From positions 1 to 64,000 of the forward strand of contig JAXGGA010000023.1 in NCBI GenBank assembly GCA_038373865.1: a stretch of 64,000 nucleotides of DNA, read 5' to 3'. Below the pieces are notes generated by a model. That model was not told where the DNA came from and did not search any database. It was given only the letters and a program-made list of their open reading frames with translations. This stretch comes from Uloborus plumipes (Eukaryota; Arthropoda; Arachnida; Araneae; Uloboridae). The translations under genes were made by a program, and so were the position numbers. Below, piece by piece: positions 45,086 through 57,165 of the stretch. Position 1 is the stretch's first letter; every line of letters begins with the position of its first letter.

Positions 45086-46009
45086 TTAACCCTTTTTGTA
45101 CCGATGGGACTCAGAAGTCCCGCTTGTATTAATTAATGAATTAATTATTATGAAACCTAATTAATTATTATGAAACCTTAATTAATTATTATGAAACCTA
45201 AATGGCTAGAATCATGCTGAAACTTTTAAATACCACTCCTCGTACTTTGCTGAGAAGCCGACTGATGGTACTTGCAAACGGAAACAGTTTTCTTAACCCT
45301 CGTGGGTCCCTCCCATTTCATTTACACTCAAGATCCTTGGGGTCATAAACGACCCCAATGCTTCCTTTAATTAATTTATTATGATTATTGAATGTTACAT
45401 GCATTTCTTAAGTTAATACACTTTTTAATGCTAAAAAAATAAAAATAAAAAGACACAATCAAAGTAAAATTTAGTTTATGCATTAAAGATTAAAATTTTG
45501 GAGCAAAACTTACAATAACTGTAGGTTTTGTTACAACTGTTACAGACCTGAAAAAACATGATTTTTTGCAAGGGAATGTCAACACTTATGACACTTTTTG
45601 ATGCATTTTCTGTCCAGTTCTCTTGGATAAAAGTTGCAACGTCCTCTTTTTTTGGCATTCTGGGGAAGTGACCCCAAGGGTCTTGTGTGCAAAAAATGCA
45701 ATTCGGGAAAAATAAAACACAATACTAGCATTATTTTTAATAGAAAACTAGAAGAATAAAAGCCACTAAATGCCATTAAAAACAAATGGTTGATTAACAA
45801 GATATATTAAACAGAAATTTGCATTGGGGTCACATATGACCCCAAGGAACCCACGAGGATCAAGGGCTCTAAGGCGTAGCCGGTCTTAGAACCCACTGAT
45901 GGTCTAACTTTTTTTATTCGTTATATATTGTTTGGTGTAGTTTTAACTAAAAAACAAAAAAAATATATAGAAATTCATTGCTAAATTAATGTGGGACATA
46001 AAGGATTAA
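45086..46009. mobile_element. TTAA-flanked (piggyBac-type) MITE, outer
   Basis: Left TTAACCCTTTTTGTACCGAT followed by GGGAC; right end GTGGGACATAAAGGATTAA. With TTAA at each side, tips of the CCCTTT/CCTTTA kind and GGGAC/GTCCC next to them fit piggyBac-type non-autonomous elements. Three copies of TTAATTATTATGAAACCT form a small array at 45135-45200. A second element is nested at 45297-45860. Confidence 0.62.
45297..45860. mobile_element. TTAA-type MITE, nested
   Basis: Begins after TTAA with CCCTCGTGGGTCC and ends GGAACCCACGAGGAT. Internally GGGGTCATAAACGACCCC lies near the left and GGGGTCACATATGACCCC near the right; both are near-palindromes. The right target copy has decayed to TCAA. Short minus-strand frames inside show no recognisable transposase. 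Confidence 0.68.
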
Positions 46010-46310
46010 AGAAGTAATATTTCATGAACTTTCAAACTTACTAAAATTTATCTGAACGTTTCAGCAATAAAAAAAGAAGAAATAGCATAAAATGGCATAC
46101 ATTTAAATAGGAATGAAAGACTTTTCCTCAAAACTTTATAAGGAAAGATGCTTATAAGGCCTTCAGACAGATTCTTTTTCTAAGTCGGTCAAGAGCCCTG
46201 ACAGGCGAGAAGCAAAGCATAAAAACAGAAGCAGGGAGGATGCTCAAGAGTAGAGGACGCGGCGAGCAATAGATGTCACACTAGAGACCGGACAGGAAAC
46301 ATTCTCTACC
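46010..46310. other. Unassigned, moderately complex stretch
   Basis: 46150-46310 is more balanced in composition, with no open frame or repeat match. Nature unknown. Confidence 0.35.
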
Positions 46311-46314
46311 GTCG

Positions 46315-46985
46315 CGGGGGAAAATACGTCAAGAAGGAAATTCAAAATAGAGTGGCTTCGCTTGTAAGCGATATTTATATGGGATATTAATATAAGTCAA
46401 GGAGAATAAATACTGCGTTGCATTGATACATATGTGGACAGAGGAAGTTCTGCATAGACGCAGGATTAGAAGGCATCAAAATGTATAAATTTCTTTATAA
46501 CATTTCCGAGAGCCCTTCATTGTTTTACGTTAAGAAGCTTTCATTAAATTTTACGAAGTGTCTATCTTAAAAATTCGAGAACGATGAAAGGTGTAGTTCT
46601 AATCGTTATGTTAAAGATTAAGTGATTTTAATTCAAAGATTAACTTCAGAGAATGTTCTACTAAGTGCTTTTCCGAAAAAAAAAGAGAGATGAACGAGAA
46701 AGGAAAAAAATATTACTGTAATGAGTAGAGCACATTCAAAACTTTGTTTTTAATTTAAAGTATCAAACATTTTATTAATTTTTCTTGTAAAAAGTAACGT
46801 TGAACACTCTTCGTAATTGCCGAGGCAAATACGTCAAGAAGGAAGTTCAAAGTAGAGTTCGCTTGTAAGCGATATGATGGGATATTAATATAAGTCAGGG
46901 AAAATAACTACTGCGATGTACAGATATATCTGCGAATAGAGGAACTTTTACACGAGGACAGGATTAGAAGTTAATCAATTCATTT
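46315..46985 (+). repeat. Pair of ~160-bp direct repeats, 506 bp apart
   Basis: 46320-46480 and 46826-46975 share AATACGTCAAGAAGGAA, TTCGCTTGTAAGCGATAT, GGGATATTAATATAAGTCA and CAGGATTAGAAG. A separate block between them (46570-46770) resembles 48670-48915 (GATGAAAGGTGTAGT / GATGGAAGGTGTAGT; AATGAGTAGAGC; TTCAAAACTT). These are old local duplications. Confidence 0.6.
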
Positions 46986-47741
46986 ACTCGGGTGTGACAT
47001 TTAAACTATTATATTTGCACTTTATTCCCTGAATTTTTCACTTTGGCTTTTAACCACCCTGCGGTTGGGCAGTCCCAGGAATACATGTTAAATGGACAAG
47101 ATATCTCGTCATAAACGGCAAGGTGTTTAATTATTATATAGTCTGGTATAAGGTGAAGTTTGCAATACTGCTTAAAGTGCCATTTTTTACAAAGTTTTCT
47201 TGTACTGACTGATTTGTTTAGTTAAAACTTTCCGCGCATTTACGCATGCGTCAGGTCTGCTCTGATTTTACAAAAATAGGGGTGATTTATATGATAACAA
47301 TAAGGGGAAGTATAATAAGAAGCATTTTGAGCAGTATCAAACAACGTAGAGAACTTCAAATACATAGTTCATTTGAATGTGTCAAAAGGATAGCAAATGC
47401 AAGTTTTAAATGGAAAACTTCAGAAAGTTCCCACTCACAACCTATCATCCCTTTTTTAACCGACGAAAACACGGAGGAGGTTCTCTAGTCGACCGGTATA
47501 TATATTTTTTTAATGTATGACCACGCATAACTTTTTACTGAATGGTCTGATTTGGATACTTTTTTTTTTTGTTTGAAAGGGTACACCTTCATGGTGGTCC
47601 CGTGATCCCATGATGCGGGGTTTGAGAACGGAATCCTGAAGAAATTGAGGGAAATCTTCAGAATTCCGATCATGCGCATACTCTTTGCGCATCATGAACG
47701 GAATTTCATGCGCAGCACACTCTTTGCTATGTCACTCGCCG
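46986..47741. other. Unassigned stretch
   Basis: TTAACCACCCTGCGGTTGGG near 47049 could be the end of a TTAA-type element but has no mate. 47520-47700 resembles dispersed repeat texture (ATAACTTTTTACTGAATGGT, then a T-run and GTTTGAAAGG). Confidence 0.35.
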
Positions 47742-47822
47742 ATAGAGTGGCTTTACGGTAAAGACGCTGGGCTCTCATTGGCAAGAGCATATTTTTGATC
47801 CTCGAGCGAGTCTGGATTTTCA
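47742..47822 (+). pseudogene. tRNA-like remnant (possible SINE head)
   Basis: AGTGGCTTTACGGTAAAGAC followed by GCTGGGCTCTCATTGGC resembles a tRNA D-arm and anticodon arm, and GATCCTCGAGC could be the end of a TC-arm. The B-box core GGTTC is replaced by TTTTT, so it is decayed. Confidence 0.33.
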
Positions 47823-49400
47823 AGCTGCAGAAAAAAAAAAATGCAGCGTCTACGTCATACGATTATGCTGCGTGAAAACCGCAGTTTTACTGATAGAAAA
47901 TATTTAGTCCTGATTTCCCAAATTTTTTAAAAATATGTTTCCAGATTCCTATCAGGTCCCATCACCTAAACTTTTAAAGGTTAAATTTAGTGATGCACAT
48001 GCTTTAATTAAATCCCAGAAATTAACGCAATTTTTTTTAGTCGCAATTGTTTAAAACTTGGACGCGTTAATAAAGTGAGATGAAGCGTCATGATGGCAAC
48101 ATGACACTCTTTCGGGTATACATTTACACTGAAAAGAATGAAAATAACAATTTTTTATAAAAAAAAAAGTAAAGGTTTTCACACGGTTTTCAAGGACGGA
48201 CACTACAGTCGAACCTCACTTAAACAAACTCGAAGTCTTATCCAAAAAAACAATACATAACTTAATGCGTAAAAATAATAGCAGGAGTAAAATAAATTGT
48301 AGTACATCTTAGCAGCAATTCGTCTTAAAGGTTTTCGTATTAACAAGGTTCGAGTGTATTTAAAAAAGATGATTTTTTTTTTCGAGCCGTGGGCAGGACT
48401 TCACGGTCACAGCCACAAAATAAACAAAATATTTTTTTTCGAGCACAATTCTTTCTAGAAAGTTGATGCTTCACAGTATGATACGTAATGGTTTTCGAAT
48501 GTAATCACAATTAAAATCCAAAGTCTAATATTGCGGAAGTAAAGGACAAATAGGTACGAAAAATGTCAAACCCGTGACAATGGATGGAGGAAAGTACAAA
48601 AATGTGAACATTATTCATTGCTACGTTACGGCACTATCAATACTACATTATCGTTGCATATCTGTACAAACGTTATTTCTTAAGAATGCGAGGATGATGG
48701 AAGGTGTAGTAAAAACAAAAATATCTGATATTTTGCTTGTGTCACATGTTGTGTTCTTAACCGCTATTTTAAGATACTAAAGATCGAAATTTAACTAAAT
48801 TAATAGCAAAACGTATTTTCCCCCGCTCTTTAAAATCGCAAGAGGGGAAAAAGACCACTGAATTACTGAAATGAGTAGAGCCGATTCAAAACTTCGTTTT
48901 TATTTTTAAATATCTGTATACAGTACACCCTCGTCAGTTCTAATTTTATTAAACTGGACTTCGCTAAACCCGTACAAACATTAAGCTGTTTTATACTGTG
49001 AAAATAAAAGGAGAGTTAGTGCATAATGAATTTTGTAGCCCTGTGCTATGTACATGCTATACTTAATTTTGTCTTACGAAGTTTTTAATTTTCCTTTTCT
49101 CAAATCAAAATACAATATCCACAATGCACAATTTCTAGGTTACTTTGCCATTGATTAAATGCGACGACCTAGATCTTTTATTGGTCCATATTAAAAAGGT
49201 TCGACTGTCAATGAGTGTAATAACCTTTGAGCAACACCCCTTAAAGAATAAAGTATATGACAGAATTATACGTAAATCTTTAATTTTACATCATATACAG
49301 AATTCCGATTTTTATGCAAAAAAAGAAAAAAAAAATCTTTCTTCCTGCTAAGAAAGAAGCTTTTTTTTCTTCTTAAACTCAAGTGATAAAGAAATAGCTC
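47823..49400. other. Mostly AT-rich, with one diverged local duplicate
   Basis: 48670-48915 is a diverged relative of 46570-46770. Otherwise no recognised feature. Confidence 0.4.
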
Positions 49401-49760
49401 ATGTATGTAATAACTAGTCCATTGAATAACGTTAGCGATTACTTTATCAAAACGAAAAACAGGGAATTTTATGCAGTAATTATAGCTAGAAATTTATGTA
49501 ACATTTTGATGAGGCTGATTGGATTAGCGAAAGAATATTCATTAATTGCATATGCTAACAGAGAGGGAAAAAAAACATGGACGTTGAAAGACAGAATTAT
49601 AGCGATAGAGCAGTCGCAAAATGATTAAGGAAATTTTTCTAGCGCTTAATGCAATATCTCGACATTAATTGAAGATTAAATACTAATATAATTACTCTTA
49701 AAGCGGAATTTTCATTAAAGTAGAGCAGGTGCAATCTGCCATCTTGTTTCCTGTGAATTG
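49401..49760. other. Unique stretch, candidate noncoding regulatory element
   Basis: Contains TTAATTGCATATGCTAA (POU/homeodomain-like), several ATTAA/TAAT words and an ETS-like TTTCCTG. The 75-codon plus-strand frame (49401-49628) has no known motif. Evidence is textural only. Confidence 0.28.
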
Positions 49761-52090
49761 TAGACATTCTAAAAGGTGATCAGATTTGAATTTCGTAATT
49801 TTAATTACAAAACACACACACAGAAATGTACTCGTAGTGTTATTTTAGTTATATTTTTGAAATATAATATTAAATATAATGTATTACGTATGAAAAATGA
49901 CATCAGTGAAATTTCCGCTTTTAGACTACAGTTGATTAGTTCGAGGCGATTTTAATAGCTTTTTTTGCTAGTTTTGGCGTGATATAATTCGCGGATAAAA
50001 CGTGGCGGATGTTATATAGCAAGAACTTGTAAACGCCAGACCTACGTCATGGTATAAAGGACCAAATTTTTGCTGCTAAATCAGACTAAAGCAGGTGAGG
50101 ACGGTTTGCTATAAAAAAGCTTGAGTCGTCCATTGACAGCAAAGACTGAGCCGACGAAAGTGATGTAAAAAATTACAGATTATATTTTTCGAATCGCAAC
50201 TTTGAATATTACGACGGGCCACATGGATCAACTTCTAAAGCCCTAATAGCTTATAGGGAGTAGACTGAATATTTCTGATACAAATGGAAAAAATAACTAT
50301 AAATCCACGGTGAAAAAAACAAAGAGCACAATAAAACGCAAAACAAAAACAGGAGAAAAAGAAAGGTTTCTTACAGACAATTCAACGTGAAACGTGCGAC
50401 TAAATGGTTAGTTAAATAAAGAACTATCTTTTTTTCACTAAAAACAAGATACACGCATATCTAAAGATGACAGGGTAAGAAACAATCCCATTAAAATTAA
50501 AGGATAGATACAAAAAAAAAAAAAAAAAACTGCTAACTGCTTTATGCTTTTGAAAGTTGCAACGGATACCAAGGTACACAATCATTGAGAGTGAAAGCAG
50601 CTTTTGGTCATTGACGCTAGGTTTAACACGTAATAAGCTTCCTAATACTAATTTTTTAGCATCCTCCACTGCGTTTTATGTCTAGGAAACAGTTCTCGAA
50701 CATTGTGAAATGACTGAATGAATAACTGAAGTCTGGAAGTTGATACAAGCTGATTGAAAAGGCTTTGAAAAACTACGGTACCAAAAGATCTTATTTTTGT
50801 CATTTTCTCACGGAGGAGAGTATTAAAGTATTATTAACAAAATATTTGGTTCACATGGAATCCCAAAAATGTTAGTCAATGTTGTCAGACATGGAAAAGT
50901 TCGAAGACTTTCTACTCACCAAACGTTTCGCCAATGAGTGAATAACAGACAAAATGAAACTTACCTGAAAGAAAAGAAATTCGTAATAAGTACACTGTTA
51001 TAAAAATATGCAACAAAACTGGAATTACAATTAGTTTACTTGATAAATTATTACTTAACAACAAAATCACTTGCAGTTTAATATAGAGGAAAGGCACCAA
51101 AACTGACATAGGTATAGCAAACCGACATGTCAGTGTTTTTTAACCATAATGTTGTCCACCCAATTAGAGAGAACACTAACCTGTTCAATTGTGTATCTCT
51201 AGCTAAAAAAATATATTAGAAACGGATTCGAAATGTGAGGGATGGTTTTTTTTGTCAACGCAGAAATTTCAGTTAAGCTATTTTTAAGAGCCGATTGTTG
51301 AAAGAAATTAGAGAAATTTATTTCACGACAGTATTCGCGTGACGAAATATTGAACTTTTCAAATCACTACAGGTTTTTTACTAATTACTAATCGTTTCTA
51401 GTGAAATAAGTGTTGGAGTATTGGATTATAGTGTTCTGTAAACCGATACAACAGAGTGTTTGGAAAACACCTGAAGACTGGGCACATACAGATTGTGCCG
51501 ATGCTGTGAAAGACATTTATGTTTGTGATTATTATAAGTAGGTCAAGTTTAATAACTGTTTAAAAACCATCAATCTCCATCCAGTGGTGGATTCACAAAT
51601 TTGGGGAAAAGGGCTTTGTCTTATGTAAACATTTTTTCATGTGTAGTTTTAGATCCCTTTCGGGGGTCTAATGCAATAGGGCAATTGCGACATTTGAGAC
51701 ATGATAAATCCCCCTCCCACCCAGCTCTATAAAAAATATAACATATGATGAAATTCGTGTGTTTTTATGTAATTCACAGGCAACGTTACATCATCAATTA
51801 GTTTATAATTATCATAACATTCGTAAGAGTGTTTTATCTAACTATGCACTTTGGGACTCTACTAAATAAATTCACAATCAAAAAGCATAAATTTCTATAC
51901 AAAATTATCGATGAAACCACCATCCAAGCATGAAGAAGTAATCAGAACTTTCAGCACTTTGGCTTATGTCTTTTCCGAAAAGCAGCTCTTGAAACTGCCA
52001 CTAAAACAAATCAGATCCTCAAAGGTCGCGACTGGCCATTTCCAATTGCGCTTAGTTGCTTGTAACCCGGCATAACTTATCGCGCGCATA
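49761..52090. other. AT-rich unassigned stretch
   Basis: No element, RNA or gene recognised in about 2.3 kb. A poly-A run lies near 50512-50529. Confidence 0.45.
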
Positions 52091-52620
52091 TTTATTACAG
52101 TCGAAAATTAATGGCTCCATCTAGATATGGCGGAGCAAAGGTTAAGTTCTCGTCGTACACAGCCGTATGTGTACTTAAGCCCCAGGCTGTTCATTTCCGT
52201 GGACAATATTGATTTGCCGAAGCTCGTTTCTAGCGTCGCATCCATAATTTCCTAAGTAATTGTTTGTGCTACTTAGGCAACGGCTGTTGGCATGTTTGAG
52301 GAGGGTTTTGAAGTTTGGGATGGCGGTAATCAACATTTGGCGTCCATTTCGGTTTGTGCCACAGCAGTTGATGGGCTGTACGTTGCCGAAGAGGTTGTCC
52401 GTCTCGGAATAATGGAAATGTTGCGTCATTCCCTATGCAGGTCGTTATTTGTGAATTTGCCCAGGGCAACAAGTTAAGGAATGAACTGACATTGTGGATG
52501 GCAATCAGAGGGAAAATAAATGACCGAATGCCCTCATACTGCAAATTGCGATGCGTTATGGCAAATGTGCCCACTGCTAAATGAGAATAGAGTGCATGTA
52601 AATGGAACTAATAACGGATT
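52091..52620. other. Unique, balanced-composition stretch of unknown nature
   Basis: Clearly less AT-rich and free of homopolymers compared with both sides. Three overlapping open frames (52175-52429 and 52269-52574 minus; 52292-52477 plus) arise here, but none has a recognisable domain and no frame dominates. It has no inverted ends and no copy elsewhere in the window. It could be an exon, a conserved noncoding element or an old insertion. Confidence 0.35.
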
Positions 52621-53067
52621 TATGTGTTACTCTTGTAATGTTCAAATATCCATTTTAGAACATAATATTTCAATCAGTTTAAACTGAAAACTTTTATTGA
52701 AATATTTTTTTAAAGAATAAACACTTTTCGGTCTAAAAAGCAACATTTAAATTATTTTGCAAGAAACACAGAAAGTCGCTCTTCAACTACTTTGTTTCTG
52801 TAAGTCCTAAAAGCGATATTGAGCAATTTATTGGATAGCAAACTACTTCAAGTAGTTTAAGCTGGAAAATTTTCAAAATCATTTCTTAAAAGTGCGAACA
52901 CCATGTTGTTAAGGAGGCAACATTAAAAATATTTTGCAAGTAATGCAGGGAAATCGCTTTATTGACTTGCACTTTTTGTGATTAACCTGCAAACCTGTAT
53001 TGAACGACTTATAATGGACACGAACATGAACTATCAAAAATCTCAAACTGAATTCGAACTTTTTATA
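52621..53067. other. AT-rich unassigned stretch
   Basis: Two diverged local duplicates (AAAACTTTTATTG and AAAATTTTCAAAATC contexts; TATTTTGCAAG...CGCT twice) lie at 52720-52800 and 52900-52970. Nothing else. Confidence 0.4.
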
Positions 53068-54360
53068 TACCGTAAAATGGGGTTAATCGGAACACTTTTC
53101 AGCTTTGATTGTAAAAAAAGCAGTTAAAAGATTTTTTTTAATTTGATTTTTTGGGTAAAAACTTCGGTCTTGCTTTACTTTTGATATTCCAAGCAAAGAC
53201 AAAAGATTTTGAGCAATTATTATTAAAATATATAGCAAATTATAGGTGTTCCGAATCACCCCGCTGATAGGGGTCAATCGGAACACTTGTTAAAATTTTT
53301 ATTTTTTTCAATGTAATCTGTAATAGGTCTCACAAACATGAGTAATATTGATGGGGGAGAATAAGAACAGATAATTACTGTCAAATAAATGTATAATTTC
53401 AGTACCAGTAAACGTTTATAATTTGTGAAAATTCAAAATAATTTTGAACTTATGAAAAATGAAAAGTAATTTTAAGAAAAGCTTTTGAATTGAAATGCAA
53501 AGATTTAACATGAATGGAAGTCACTCATGTCGTCCACAAATATGTACTTGTCCTTAAAACTAGCAATTGTGACTTGGCTTAAGTTTTTTCATAACATCTC
53601 CTGGGATGAACTCTGCCTTTTCTTTAGTTTTTTGAAATTTCTGGGTTTCGGGGATTGTCCTGAAAGATTTTTTCGCTTATTCATCACTGTCTGTGTGCTG
53701 GACGTTTACTACATAAAGTCTATGTGACTTTCTCCCTTTTATTTTAAGTAAAAAAAAGTCTCCTGGAGAAAAAATCTTTTGAAATCTGTAACTTTTGTCA
53801 TTCTAAGATCTAGTTGCTCACGAGAAGGGATAAACAGTAATAAATCCTTGTCCCTGTCTTGATTAGAAGAATTGGGGTTAGAATCTTGATTTTTCAAACA
53901 ATTTCCTTCAAATAAGTTTGAATTGGAACAACAGAACTAAGTGTTCCGATTCACCCCGCAAATTTTTTTCCCATGGCATTTTTCAGAATTCTTCACTTTT
54001 ATGACACAATTTATAAAAAATGTAAATTCTAATGTGGTATTCTGTTGTTCAGATACATGTATAATTGAAACATACCACTCATAGTTTTTAAATATAAGAA
54101 GGTTTGTTCTTGCATATAAAGTTTTGCAGTCTATGAAAATGTGATGTTTTCTAGCATTCAACGTGCAGCCCTCTTTAGAAGCCACTAGCGTTGCCAGATT
54201 GACAAAAGTATTTTTTTCCTACTTCCTATGATCTTACCTTTTTAAAAAAAAATTCATGGCGAAAAATACCAAATAGTATATTTATGAAGAATTTCTTTGT
54301 ACGGTTGGGAAGTTTTGTTCCGATTGACCCCGCTGTTCCTATACACCCCATTTTACGGTA
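53068..54360 (-). mobile_element. 1.29-kb TA-flanked element (family D, copy 3)
   Basis: Body 53070-54358 (1289 bp) with the CCGTAAAATGG tips, TA on each side and the GGGGTNAATCGGAACA motif near each end and inside. Nearly the same as copy 2. The flanks of copies 2 and 3 do not match, so they are separate insertions rather than one duplicated block. Confidence 0.88.
53560..53952 (-). pseudogene. Family D protein remnant, copy 3
   Basis: Same segments as copy 2 (FSPGDFFLLKI, HRLYVVNVQHTDSDE, FIPGDVMKKLKPSHNC, ending at a TAG at 53560-53562), with the same TAA after DSDE and the same one-base difference upstream relative to copy 1. Shared defects show copies 2 and 3 descend from an already broken master. 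Confidence 0.58.
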
Positions 54361-55440
54361 ACTGTTAAAATATAACGTTTTTACATGCAGCCACTAATGC
54401 ATGTCAGTAGTGAAATAACTAAATTTCCACTTAACCATACGTGAAAAGTTTCAAAACTTATAAAAATAGGATGTATTTCATCTAATGGGCGGGGGGGGGG
54501 GGGGGGTTGGCAGTCATAAAGTGAAAGAGAGCTATTTGTATTATAAGGTAAAACTGAATTTGAGACGTTCTCTACGGAGGAACTCTGAGAATGTCAATTT
54601 TCTTTTAAGGTAATCCATTTCGTTTACAGTTCTCAACAGTTTTTACCTCACGTGCATGTTTTATTAGCTTTCCTTCTCGTCTTCAACAATACAGTGGCAG
54701 GATTGAAAGGATAAACTTGGGACTTGATCAAAAATTGACAATTTCATTAAACTTTAACTGACAATTTTATAGCATAGCAAATAATGACTGATTTGTACAT
54801 TTTCTCACTGATTGCCACTCTTTATACATCTAATTGACGGGCTTGGAGGATGACGGTTCTATGTTACGTTTAAAAAATGAACACTTTGAACAATGGTAAG
54901 CAATGGATACAGGTATGCAAATATAACTTGGTACATCAAAAAGTAGATGTCATTAGACAATTTCATACGCATACTAACGACAAAATCAGAACACAAAAAA
55001 GCTGCGACAACTGCAACAATAAAACTTTGAGCTTTAATTACTCGCAATTTGTGTTTTGTCACATAACCCCATTATCTCTCAAGCCCTTCAATTATATTTA
55101 TGTAGAACTCGCGCCTTGCTTTTAATCATGCAAGTATTTTGAGAGGCATTAAAAAATCCCAATCACGAACTTCCCGGACAATTCGTAAGGAGCTTTGAAT
55201 CTTTATGGGACGTCAAATCTAAGTGAGGCTTAGATAAATCATTTTTCAATTTTTAGTCCGTTATAAAAACATTTTCAATTCGAAACCGTTCTTTTTCAGC
55301 CTATTTTCCCGTTAAAAATAAAAGAAAGACGAAAAAAGTATTAAAAGTAGCTTAATGCATCTAAAAAATATCGCCAAGTCCACAAAATATCGCCAAGTTA
55401 AAAAAATAAAGAGGTAAAATGAATATCGAAAAATTGAAAA
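54361..55440. other. AT-rich unassigned stretch with a long poly-G
   Basis: A run of 16 G at 54491-54506 is the longest such tract in the window. No gene recognised; the open frames on both strands at 54859-55125 have no motif. Confidence 0.45.
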
Positions 55441-56085
55441 TTTGAAAGTAGGGTATTGAGATGGGGAATTTGTGTGTCGGTCGGTCTGTCGGTCTGTCCC
55501 CCCCCCCTAATAACTTTTGAATGAACATTCCGATTTTGACAAACTTTTTTTTGTTGGAAAGATCTCGGCGAGTACAGCTCATTCCCATATTTGATTTTTT
55601 AATTTGAACAATTATTGGTTCAACTTTGAGCCGTTCAAACAACCGGTTCCGTGATACTAACTTTTGAATGAACATTGAACAGTCCGATTTGAACAAACTT
55701 TTTTTTTGTTCGAAAGATCTTTTCAAGGATACTTCATTCCCGTATCTACATTTTCGATTTGAACAATTCTCCGTTCAACATTGAACCGTTCAAACAAGCT
55801 GTCACCCCTAATAACTTTTGAGTGAACAGTCCGATTTAAACAATTTTTTTTTTCGAAGCATCTCGGCAAGGATACTTCATTACCGTATTTAAATTTTCAA
55901 TTTGAACATTTTTTCGTTCAACATTGAACCGTTCAAGCAACCTTTCTCCACCTAATAACTTTTAAGTGAACCGTCTGAATTGAATAAACTTTTTTTGTTC
56001 GAAAGATCTCGGAGAGACTCATTCCCATATTTCACTTTTCAATTTGAACCATTTTTCGTTCAATGATGAACCGTTCAGAAAAATT
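55441..56085 (+). repeat. Four-unit tandem array, period about 145-150 bp
   Basis: The phrase TAATAACTTTTGAATGAAC or close variants begins at about 55508, 55655, 55809 and 55952. Each unit continues with CCGATTT..ACAAACTTTTTTT, GAAAGATCTCGG, CTTCATTCCCRTAT, TTTCAATTTGAAC and GAACCGTTCAAACAA. A lead of GTCGGTCGGTCTGTCGGTCT precedes it. The 121-codon minus-strand frame across the first units (55361-55726) is an array artefact. This texture is common in arthropod repeats; no protein is implied. Confidence 0.8.
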
Positions 56086-57165
56086 TTTAACATGAGCGCC
56101 TACTGGGAAATTTAAATTGAATGTTGATTCTGAACTTAAAGGCGGATTTCCTTCAAACTAACTTTGTAAGAAAACGGTTTTGATAAAAAAAAAAAGTATG
56201 TTAAGTACTTTTCTGAGAAATCTTCTGTGAGGACTCTGATTCCGACTCCGACTCCGCAAACATGGCGGAAATGCAGGCTCAGAAAAAAATGACTGACTGG
56301 GCAGACGATTTTTTGTTTAAAAATTCATTTTTTTTGTTTAATTTATTGTTATTATTTTTATTTATTTATTTATTTATTTTTTGGCAGACGATATTTTTTT
56401 TTGATTACAAAAATTGTTCATTCACGAGAGCATTTTATTCTTTATTTATATTTAACAACTGGCAACGGATTAAAAATAAAATTCGAGACATTTTATTAAC
56501 GAACGAGGTTTTTTTTTCTTTCTTTGATAAAATGTGTTTTGATGTTCTTTGTACTTTTATTTTATTTATTTATTTTTTTTCTTTTGAAAACGATTGTGAA
56601 ATTTTTCTACGGAAGAACTATAACAGTTACATTCTTTAAAAGGTGCGACAAAACTTTATTTACTCGTTTATTTACTTTTTACGTGTCCATTTCATCTGAT
56701 GAGAGGGGTATATTTTGCTTTTAGAAATCAGTTTTAAGTGCTATAAAGGTATGTTTGACATAATTTTCAGTTTCAAATATTCAAGAGAATATTGGTTAGA
56801 TGCTAGAATGCCGATGTCGATGTACGGGAAATTAGGCTCGTTTAGTTCTTGACAGAACTTCTTGTTTAATAATTATTTTCTGTTTTTCAGTATTGCGTAT
56901 GAAATATTACATTTTATTTTGAATAGTTTAATAATATATTGACAGAGACTTGCGATACAAAAGTTCTTAATTATGGCAATATATTTTTCAATTCTGTCAT
57001 TTATTAAATATATACGATTTTTTGGTACCGGTTTCAAACAGAAACAAGCTGTGGTGCATTCAACGAAAGATTCGACAGTTTTGTCTATATTTTACGTCGA
57101 ATATAATATTTAAAAACATAATAAACATAGCTTTGAACCCTAAAAAACCACACTTACACGAATGA
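56086..57165. other. Low-complexity T-rich stretch
   Basis: GATTCCGACTCCGACTCCGC (near 56239) is a short trinucleotide-type repeat. 56300-56640 is T-rich with ATTT repeats; the 125-codon frame there (56262-56639) reflects composition, not a gene. Confidence 0.5.

Noticed and set aside
47510..47695. Overlapping frames near 47.5-47.7 kb as a small gene
   Set aside because: Two frames on one strand are open over the same short stretch, texture is that of a dispersed repeat, and no motif is seen.
55361..55726. A 121-codon minus-strand open frame
   Set aside because: It crosses the tandem array; its similar internal segments follow the array period, so it is a by-product of the repeat.
56262..56639. 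A 125-codon frame starting MAEMQAQKKMTDW
   Set aside because: Almost entirely F/L/I/Y from T-rich low-complexity DNA; no domain and no context.
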